Shown: positions 58,296 to 64,000 of the stretch, one piece after another
Layout of the letters: the number at the start of each line of letters is the position of its first letter
Numbering within the stretch: the stretch's first letter is position 1
NCBI RefSeq assembly: GCF_014653945.1
Contig: NZ_BNAU01000005.1
Location: 62,001 to 126,000, forward strand
Length of the DNA stretch: 64,000 bases
Direction: 5' to 3'
Source of the DNA: Amycolatopsis deserti
Lineage (GTDB): Bacteria; Actinomycetota; Actinomycetes; Mycobacteriales; Pseudonocardiaceae
Notes under the pieces: model-generated
Database searches by the model: none
The model's input: only the letters and a program-made list of their open reading frames with translations
What the model was told of the DNA's origin: nothing
Made by a program: the position numbers and the translations under genes

Positions 58296-59077
58296 GCCGT
58301 GAAACCCCCGTCCGCGTGGAGCACCGTGCCGGTGATGGCGCTCGCGTCGCGGCCGCACAGCCAGCACACCGCCGCGGCCACCTCGTCGGGCTCCAGCAGC
58401 CGCTCGGCGAGCTGGTGCTGGGCGAACTCCTCGACGTCGTCCAGTTCGTACAGCGCGGCCGTGGCCGCCAGCATCGGCGTGCGGGTCGAGCCCGGCGAGA
58501 CGGCCGTCGCGGTGACGCCTGTGCCGCGCAGGTCCGTGGCGAGGCCGCGGATCAGCCCGACGACCGCGTGCTTGGCCGCGTTGTAGCCGGCCAGCCGCCA
58601 CAGCCCGGTGTGCCCGGCGGCCGAGGCGAGCGCGACGAAGCGCCCACTGCGCGGCCGCGGGCGCCGCAGCAGGGCCGGCACCGCGGCGCGGGCCAGGTGG
58701 AACACACCGTCCACCCCGGCGCCGAACAGCGATTCCCATTCGGAATCGGTGGTCTCCCACAGTGGGCGCCCACCGGCCATGACCGCCGCGGCGGCCACCG
58801 CCGCGTCCAGCCCGCCGAACTCCCGCTCGGCGACGCGGACGGCCTCGTCGAGGGCCCGCTGGTCCCGCACATCGCCGACGAGGTCGATCACCTGGCCCGG
58901 CCACTTCGCGGCGACCTCGGCGAGCTGCTCCCGCCGCGCGAGGGGGTACCGAAGCCCCGGCAGGTCCTCGGCGACGTCCACGGCGACCACGCGCCAGCCG
59001 TCCCCGGCCAGCCGGTGCACCACGGCCGCCCCGATCCCCCGAGCAGCCCCAGTCACCACGGCGACGCGCGGGGTCAC
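58292..59077 (-). CDS. Mycofactocin-type SDR family oxidoreductase
   Basis: A 261-residue short-chain dehydrogenase. VVTGAARGIGAAV is the cofactor loop and YNAAKHAVVG the Tyr-x-x-x-Lys catalytic pair, with Ser in ALASAAGHTG. The insertion after the second strand, LPGLRYPLARREQLAEVAAK, is the mark of mycofactocin-dependent SDRs, which hold their NAD tightly and are reoxidised by mycofactocin. The NNAG motif reads AAAAVMAGG, an unusual loss of the Asn. GTG 59077 after GGAGA. Its stop overlaps the 93-codon frame. Confidence 0.87.
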   Translation of the reverse strand: MTPRVAVVTGAARGIGAAVVHRLAGDGWRVVAVDVAEDLPGLRYPLARREQLAEVAAKWPGQVIDLVGDVRDQRALDEAVRVAEREFGGLDAAVAAAAVMAGGRPLWETTDSEWESLFGAGVDGVFHLARAAVPALLRRPRPRSGRFVALASAAGHTGLWRLAGYNAAKHAVVGLIRGLATDLRGTGVTATAVSPGSTRTPMLAATAALYELDDVEEFAQHQLAERLLEPDEVAAAVCWLCGRDASAITGTVLHADGGFTA

Positions 59078-59115
59078 GTGATCATCTCCACGCGGGGAGC
59101 CTGCCACTTCCCCGC

Positions 59116-61041
59116 TCACAGCGACACCCCCGCCCGATGGCCCTCCAGCACCGCCGCGTGCGCGCGCCGCGGCGTGACGCAGTCCCCCACCCGCAACACC
59201 TGGAACGGCGCGTCCCGCAGGGCGTGCCACAGCGTGTCCTCCGGTTCCTGGTGCGTCGCGCACACCACCCAGTCGCAGCGGACCTCCCTCGTCTCGCCGG
59301 TCGTGTGCCTCAACATCCGCAGCGCCACGCCCCCATCCTCCGTCGCCGCGGCGGCGAGCACCATCTCGTCCGTGCGCTCCGCGATTCCCAGCCCGTGCGC
59401 GCGCCGGCCGAACAGCTCCCGGTCCAGCGTTAGCCCGAGGTCCTGCCCGACGACCATCCCCGGCGTCGACACCGTCACCCGGCACCCGCGCGCGGCCAGC
59501 AGCTCGGCCACCGACGTCGCCGGGTGGAAGCCCACCTCGTCGATCACGACCACCTCACCCCAGGGCGAAACCCCGGTCAGCACCTCCCGCGCGTGCACCA
59601 CCCGCGGCGAAACCGCCCACTCCGGCAGCACCGGCCGGGCCCCCGTCGCCAGCACCACGGCGTCCGGCGCCTCCGCCAGCACCGCAGCGGCCGTCGCCTC
59701 GCAGCCGGTCGTCATGTCGACACCCGCACGCCGGCACTCGGTCAGCAGGTTGCGCACCAGGTCCCCCAGCTCGGCGCGCCCGGGCGCGGTCGCGGCCAGC
59801 GCGATCTGCCCGCCCGGCTCACCGCGCTCCAGCACCGTCACGTGGTGTCCGCGCTCCGCCGCCGTCGCCGCCGCCTTCAGCCCCGCCGGGCCGGCGCCGA
59901 CCACCAGCACCCGCTTGGGACGCGGCCCCGGCGGCGGCAACGGCACCGCCTCCCGCCCGGCGCGCGGGTTCTCCACGCACCCCAGCCACCGGTTGAGCCC
60001 CATCCGCCCCACGCACTCCTGGTTGCAGGACAGGCACGTCCGCACCTCCCGCCCGGCTCGCGCCTTCGCCGCGAACGACGGGTCGGCGATCTGCCCGCGC
60101 ACCACCCCGACCAGGTCGCACCGCCCCTCCGCCAGCGCGCGCTCGGCCTCCTCGGGCGACTTGATCCGCCCGATCCCGACCACCGGCACCGGCACCGCCC
60201 GCCGCAACGCCTCGGACACCGGCAACGCGTACCCCCGCGGCACCGCCATCGACGGCTCGACCATGTACAACGTCGAGGTCGCGACCCCGATCGACGTGTT
60301 CAGGTAGTCGATGCCGGGCGCGATCATCCGCGCCACCTCGACCGCCTCGTCGAGCGTGACGCCGCCCTCGACCAGGTCGTCGCCGGACAGCCGCACCCCG
60401 AGCGCGCGCTGCGGGCCGATCGCCGCACGCACCGCCGCGATGATCTCGAGCAGGATCCGGGCCCGGTTCGCCAGCGGCCCGCCGTAGTCGTCGGTGCGCA
60501 GGTTCGTCGCGGGCGCCAGGAACCCGCGCACCAGCGACGACTGCGAGCACTGGATCTCCACGCCGTCGAACCCGCCCTCGGCGCAGTGCCGCGCGACCCG
60601 CCCGAACCCGGCGACCACCTCGGCGATCTCCGCGGCGGACATCGCCTTGGGCACCTCGCGGAACAGCGGATCCGGCACCGGCGAGGGCGCCCACACCGCC
60701 CGCCGCGTGTACATCGACGACGCCTGCCCGCCGTTGTGGTTGAGCTGCGCGAAGATCGGCACCCCGTGCGCGTGCACCGCGTCGGTGATCCGGCGGTACC
60801 CCGGCACGACGTCCGGCCGGTACCCGTGGATCACCTTCTCGTAGGGCCAGTCCGAGGGGTGCACCACGTGCTCCTCGGAGATGATCAGCCCGGCGCCGCC
60901 CGCGGCCCGCTCGGCGTAGTAGGCCGCGTGCTGCTCGGTGGGCAGGTTGCCGGCGGCGTAGTTGGTCAGGTGCGCGGCGAACACGATCCGGTTGCGCACC
61001 TCCACCGGCCCCAGCCGCAACGGTTCGAACAGCAGGCTCAC
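59116..61041 (-). CDS. Mycofactocin-system FadH/OYE-type flavoenzyme 2
   Basis: A 641-residue protein of the 2,4-dienoyl-CoA reductase type: N-terminal old-yellow-enzyme TIM barrel with FMN (LNHNGGQASSMYTRRAVWAP), a [4Fe-4S] motif CLSCNQECVGRMGLNRWLGC, and a C-terminal FAD/NAD domain (VLVVGAGPAGLKAAATAAE). The loop that holds the catalytic Tyr/His in FadH/OYE enzymes (GSEGYL, or HAAHGYL) reads CSQSSLV here. GTG at 61041 overlaps the upstream flavoenzyme (GTGA). It is one of two such proteins known from mycofactocin loci; the reaction is not established. Confidence 0.87.
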   Translation of the reverse strand: MSLLFEPLRLGPVEVRNRIVFAAHLTNYAAGNLPTEQHAAYYAERAAGGAGLIISEEHVVHPSDWPYEKVIHGYRPDVVPGYRRITDAVHAHGVPIFAQLNHNGGQASSMYTRRAVWAPSPVPDPLFREVPKAMSAAEIAEVVAGFGRVARHCAEGGFDGVEIQCSQSSLVRGFLAPATNLRTDDYGGPLANRARILLEIIAAVRAAIGPQRALGVRLSGDDLVEGGVTLDEAVEVARMIAPGIDYLNTSIGVATSTLYMVEPSMAVPRGYALPVSEALRRAVPVPVVGIGRIKSPEEAERALAEGRCDLVGVVRGQIADPSFAAKARAGREVRTCLSCNQECVGRMGLNRWLGCVENPRAGREAVPLPPPGPRPKRVLVVGAGPAGLKAAATAAERGHHVTVLERGEPGGQIALAATAPGRAELGDLVRNLLTECRRAGVDMTTGCEATAAAVLAEAPDAVVLATGARPVLPEWAVSPRVVHAREVLTGVSPWGEVVVIDEVGFHPATSVAELLAARGCRVTVSTPGMVVGQDLGLTLDRELFGRRAHGLGIAERTDEMVLAAAATEDGGVALRMLRHTTGETREVRCDWVVCATHQEPEDTLWHALRDAPFQVLRVGDCVTPRRAHAAVLEGHRAGVSL

Positions 61042-62846
61042 AGCGCCACCGCCGCGCGGCGACCGTCCAAAACAGCCTCGTGGATGGTCCGGGGCGCCAC
61101 CGCATCACCGATCGCCGTCCCCGGCAACGCAGGTCGCGGAAGTCGGTGTCCACAATGGATCACCGCTGCGCACGGCAGCTCCCGGCACTCCCCGGTGAGC
61201 ACGTCCTCCACCACCACGTGATCCCGCCGCACCACGCGAGGACGCGACCGCTTGACGAGCGCGACCCCGGCCCGCTGCAGGCGCGCGTTCACCGCGGCGA
61301 TGTCGTGCACCTGCGTCGCGATCACCGGATCCGGGCTGACGATCGTCACCCGACGCCCGGCGGCCAGCAGCTCCGCGACCCCCGCGCCGGTCCAGTCGCC
61401 GAGCGGATCGTGCACCACCACCGGCCCGTCCGGCAGCGCCGCACCGTCCAACACGGAAACCACATCCAGCACACAACCGCCGTCGACGACGTAGTCACGC
61501 GGACCGGGCAGGCTGCCGGTCGCCACGATCACCGGCCGCCCGTCGGCCGCCAGAGTCTCCACGCCGGTCGAGATCCGCACACCGAGCCGCCGGACCTCGG
61601 TCTCCAGCCAGTCCACCAGCCGCGCCAGCCGGTCCCGCCCGGCGAGCCGCGCCGCGACGCGGACCATCCCGCCGAGCCGGTCGGCCCGCTCGGTCAACTC
61701 GACGTCGAACCCCCGCACCGCGAGCACCCGTGCGGCCTCCAGCCCGGCCGGCCCGCCACCGACCACCAGCACCTCACCGGAACCGGCACGCGGCAGCGGA
61801 TCCTCGGTCTCGTGCCCGCTGCCCGGCTCGCCGATGCAGCTCACGATCGGGTTGCGTGGATCCCGCACGCGGCACTTCTGGTTGCACAGCACGCACGGCC
61901 GCGGATCCGTCCCCGCCCGCAGGTGCCGGACCAGGTCCGGGTCGGCGATCTGCGCGCGGGTCATCTCGACCAGCCCGGCGAAGTCCAGCGCCCGCTCCGC
62001 GAGTGCCGGATCGACCACGCTGCCCTGGAGCACAGTCATCGTGTGCCCCGACATCGCCCGGCACAGGTCGAGGTTGAACCCCGGTTCCGTGCGCAGATCG
62101 GGCCGGGACCCGGCGAACGCCGAACCCCGCACCGGCACCAGGTAGTCGATCCCGCCGGGCACGGGTGCGGTCTCCGGCGTGATCCCGCCCCACGGCGCGC
62201 CATCGTCGCACGCCAGGCGCAGGCCGAGGATGCGGTCCCCGATCGCCTCCCGGACCGCCGCGATCACCTCACGCAGCAACCGCGCCCGGTCACCGTAGGC
62301 GTCGGTGCGCCGGTTGGTCAGCCCGGAACAGAACTGCCGCAGCAGCGAGTACTGGCCGGCGTCGATCTCCACACCGTCCACACCGGACTGCGCAGCCAGT
62401 GCCGCCGCGGCGCGGAACCCGCCGATCAGCGCCGCGATCTCCGGGCCTTCCATCTCCATCGGCAGCTCACGGCTCACCGGATCCGGAACCCGAGACGGCG
62501 CCCACAACGCCGACTGGTGGTAGGCCGACGAGCCCTGCCCACCGGCATGACCGAGACTCGCCACCACGAGCGTCCCGTGTGGACGACAGGCGTCCACGAT
62601 GGACGTCCAGCCGGGACCGCACTCCGCGGCCAGCGGCGCGCGTTCGTACGGCCAGTCGGAGGGGTGCACGCTCGCCGTCTCGGTGACGATGATCCCGGCG
62701 CCGCCCTCGGCCCGCCGCCGGTAGTAGGCGACGTGCCGGCCGGCGAGCGCCCGGCCCCGAGCCAGGTTGGTTTCGTGCGGACCGAAGAGGACCCGGCTCG
62801 GGGCGGTGCTGCCGCCGACCCGGACGGGGCCGGCGAGCCTGGTCAT
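61038..62846 (-). CDS. Mycofactocin-system FadH/OYE-type flavoenzyme 1
   Basis: A 602-residue protein with the same plan as its neighbour: OYE barrel (HAGGQGSSAYHQSALWAPSR), [4Fe-4S] motif CVLCNQKCRVRDPRNPIVSC and C-terminal FAD domain (VLVVGGGPAGLEAARVLAV). The catalytic loop reads DAGQYSLLRQF, so the Tyr expected in FadH-type enzymes is replaced by Ser as in the second protein. ATG 62846 overlaps the mftC stop (ATGA). Likely works with the second flavoenzyme or with mycofactocin itself. Confidence 0.87.
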   Translation of the reverse strand: MTRLAGPVRVGGSTAPSRVLFGPHETNLARGRALAGRHVAYYRRRAEGGAGIIVTETASVHPSDWPYERAPLAAECGPGWTSIVDACRPHGTLVVASLGHAGGQGSSAYHQSALWAPSRVPDPVSRELPMEMEGPEIAALIGGFRAAAALAAQSGVDGVEIDAGQYSLLRQFCSGLTNRRTDAYGDRARLLREVIAAVREAIGDRILGLRLACDDGAPWGGITPETAPVPGGIDYLVPVRGSAFAGSRPDLRTEPGFNLDLCRAMSGHTMTVLQGSVVDPALAERALDFAGLVEMTRAQIADPDLVRHLRAGTDPRPCVLCNQKCRVRDPRNPIVSCIGEPGSGHETEDPLPRAGSGEVLVVGGGPAGLEAARVLAVRGFDVELTERADRLGGMVRVAARLAGRDRLARLVDWLETEVRRLGVRISTGVETLAADGRPVIVATGSLPGPRDYVVDGGCVLDVVSVLDGAALPDGPVVVHDPLGDWTGAGVAELLAAGRRVTIVSPDPVIATQVHDIAAVNARLQRAGVALVKRSRPRVVRRDHVVVEDVLTGECRELPCAAVIHCGHRLPRPALPGTAIGDAVAPRTIHEAVLDGRRAAVAL

Positions 62847-64000
62847 CGCGTGGGCTGGAACCCCGCGAGCGGGCTGGTGTCGCACGCCCGGTCCGGCCGG
62901 GCGCCGCCCTCGGGCGGGCCGAAACCGATGCTGACCGCCACCTTGCGACTCTTGCGGGTCTTCGAATGCGAGTGGTCGATGTGCGAGCGCGGCGCCGCGC
63001 TGACCCCGGCCAGCGCCAGTTCACCGTGCCCCTTCACGCATTCCGGGTCCGGGCCGTCCAGCGGCAGTCCGGTGAAGAACTTCGCCGCCATGCACCCGCC
63101 CTGGCAGGCGTCGTAGGCCGAACACGACGTGCACGCGCCCCCGGTCTGCGGGCCACGCAACCGCTCGAACAGCTCCGAGGTGTTCCACACGCCGGCGAAC
63201 CCGCCCTCGTCGCGGACGTTGCCGGCGAGGAACTCCTCGTGGATCGCGAACGGGCAGGCGTAGACGTCGCCGACCGGGTCGATCAGGCACACCACCCGGC
63301 CCGCGCCGCACAGGTTCAGGCCCGGCAGCGGGTCCGAGCCGAGCGCGTTGAGGTGGAAGAACGAGTCACCGGTGAGGACCTTCTCGCCGTGGGCGATCAG
63401 CCAGTCGTAGAGCTGCAACTGCTGCTCGGCGGTCGGGTGCAGCTCGTCCCAGGTGTCCGCGCCGCGGCCGGACGGGCGCAGCCGCGTGATGCGCAGCTGG
63501 GCGCCGTAGGTGTCGGCGATGGCCTTGAACTCGTCGAGCTGACCGACGTTGTGCCGGGTCATCACGACGGAAAGCTTGAAGTCGCGGAACCCGGCGTCCT
63601 TCAGATTCCGCATCGCCCGGATCGCGGTGTCGTAGGAACCCGGACCGCGGACGTAGTCGTTGACCTCGGCGGTCGCGCCGTCCAGCGAGATCTGCACGTC
63701 CACGTAGTCGGTCGCGGCGAGCCACCGCGCCCGCTCCGGGGTGAGCTTCACGCCGTTGGTGGAGAACTTGACGCCCACCTGGTGGTCCACGGCGTATTCG
63801 ACCAGTTCCCAGAAGTCGGAGCGCACGGTCGGCTCGCCGCCGCCGATGTTGACGTAGAAGACCTGCATGCGCTGCAGCTCGTCGATGACGGCCTTGCACT
63901 CCGCCGTGCTCAGCTCCCGCGGGTCGCGGCGGCCCGACGAGGACAGGCAGTGCACGCACGAGAGGTTGCAGGCGTAGGTCAGTTCCCAGGTCAGGCAGAT
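62843..64000 (-). CDS. mftC: Mycofactocin radical SAM maturase MftC, 5' end outside window
   Basis: The frame is open to the right edge (386 codons visible). At the edge it reads TWELTYACNLSCVHCLSSSG, the CxxxCxxC motif of radical SAM enzymes, followed by NIGGGEPTVRSDFWELV and VDVQISLDGATAEVNDYVRG. The SPASM C-terminal region has LCGAGRVVCLIDPVGDVYAC and CTSCSAYDACQGGC, binding two more clusters. MftC decarboxylates and cross-links the MftA C-terminus. The final 50 residues, His/Ser/Lys-rich, are less conserved. mftA and mftB should lie beyond base 64000. Confidence 0.95.
   Translation of the reverse strand: MCLTWELTYACNLSCVHCLSSSGRRDPRELSTAECKAVIDELQRMQVFYVNIGGGEPTVRSDFWELVEYAVDHQVGVKFSTNGVKLTPERARWLAATDYVDVQISLDGATAEVNDYVRGPGSYDTAIRAMRNLKDAGFRDFKLSVVMTRHNVGQLDEFKAIADTYGAQLRITRLRPSGRGADTWDELHPTAEQQLQLYDWLIAHGEKVLTGDSFFHLNALGSDPLPGLNLCGAGRVVCLIDPVGDVYACPFAIHEEFLAGNVRDEGGFAGVWNTSELFERLRGPQTGGACTSCSAYDACQGGCMAAKFFTGLPLDGPDPECVKGHGELALAGVSAAPRSHIDHSHSKTRKSRKVAVSIGFGPPEGGARPDRACDTSPLAGFQPTR

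Noticed and set aside
59116..62846. Either flavoenzyme as a disguised mftD
   Set aside because: MftD is a short FMN-dependent hydroxyacid-dehydrogenase-like protein. These are three-part OYE / iron-sulfur / FAD proteins of more than 600 residues, so they are not orthologues, though a functional replacement is not excluded.

Overview
The window is high-GC actinobacterial DNA with tightly packed genes, many GTG starts (and one TTG), and strong Shine-Dalgarno sites or 1-4 base ATGA/GTGA/TGATG overlaps. The gene content points to a Pseudonocardiaceae member, most likely Amycolatopsis or a close relative. The main clues are a mycofactocin locus with the two old-yellow-enzyme-type flavoproteins, a DUF397/DUF5753 (Scr1-type) pair, a phosphofructokinase carrying pyrophosphate-type residues, a UdgX glycosylase and a DEDD exoribonuclease of the Rv2179c type. 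The genus is an inference.

Layout. 1-3578: end of a monocarboxylate symporter, then a polyamine operon (PLP decarboxylase, AdoMet decarboxylase, aminopropyltransferase). 3544-6306: envelope and hypothetical genes, including a lytic transglycosylase. 6585-9575: CoA-transferase and acyl-CoA dehydrogenase, divergent from a TetR regulator with palindromes between them. 9823-11433: succinate-semialdehyde dehydrogenase. 11665-16746: a large LuxR-type ATPase regulator, a small basic protein and a Scr1-like module. 16857-20057: thioesterase, pyruvate kinase and a DUF2461 protein, followed by a DUF1801 remnant. 20282-23784: LysR / PrpF / MatC carboxylate module. 23833-26200: phosphofructokinase and a class I DAHP synthase preceded by a leader peptide with a Tyr-Phe-Trp-Phe run. 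26457-31894: exoribonuclease, acyltransferase, esterase, glycerate kinase, metallo-beta-lactamase-fold hydrolase and DUF427.

31923-38292: TetR, DUF2795, topoisomerase IB, a methyltransferase, a CDGSH iron-sulfur protein, a haem-oxygenase-like diiron protein, a carboxylate-amine ligase and a FAD/Rieske oxidoreductase. 38293-38692 is a non-coding stretch full of palindromes; part of it recurs at 11.6 kb and a related nested hairpin lies at 26.3 kb. 38693-45943: a LigD-like phosphoesterase fused to a degenerate ligase domain, an ATP-grasp / CocE hydrolase / esterase / P450 run and a hemerythrin protein. 46023-50001: UdgX, SRPBCC, PAS-ANTAR, zinc alcohol dehydrogenase, cold-shock protein and DUF4235. 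50167-54306: a PucR-type regulator and a two-subunit molybdenum hydroxylase, with tandem CTGTG-N7-CACAG palindromes upstream.

54828-64000 (minus strand) is the mycofactocin operon: mftC (cut by the window end), two FadH/OYE-type flavoproteins, a mycofactocin-type SDR, a previously unnamed 93-codon frame, mftF, mftE and an NDMA-dependent alcohol dehydrogenase. Together they would make a glycosylated peptide-derived redox cofactor and at least two dehydrogenases that use it. No mftD is seen in its usual place. mftA and mftB would lie beyond the right edge. No rRNA, tRNA, CRISPR array or insertion sequence was recognised.
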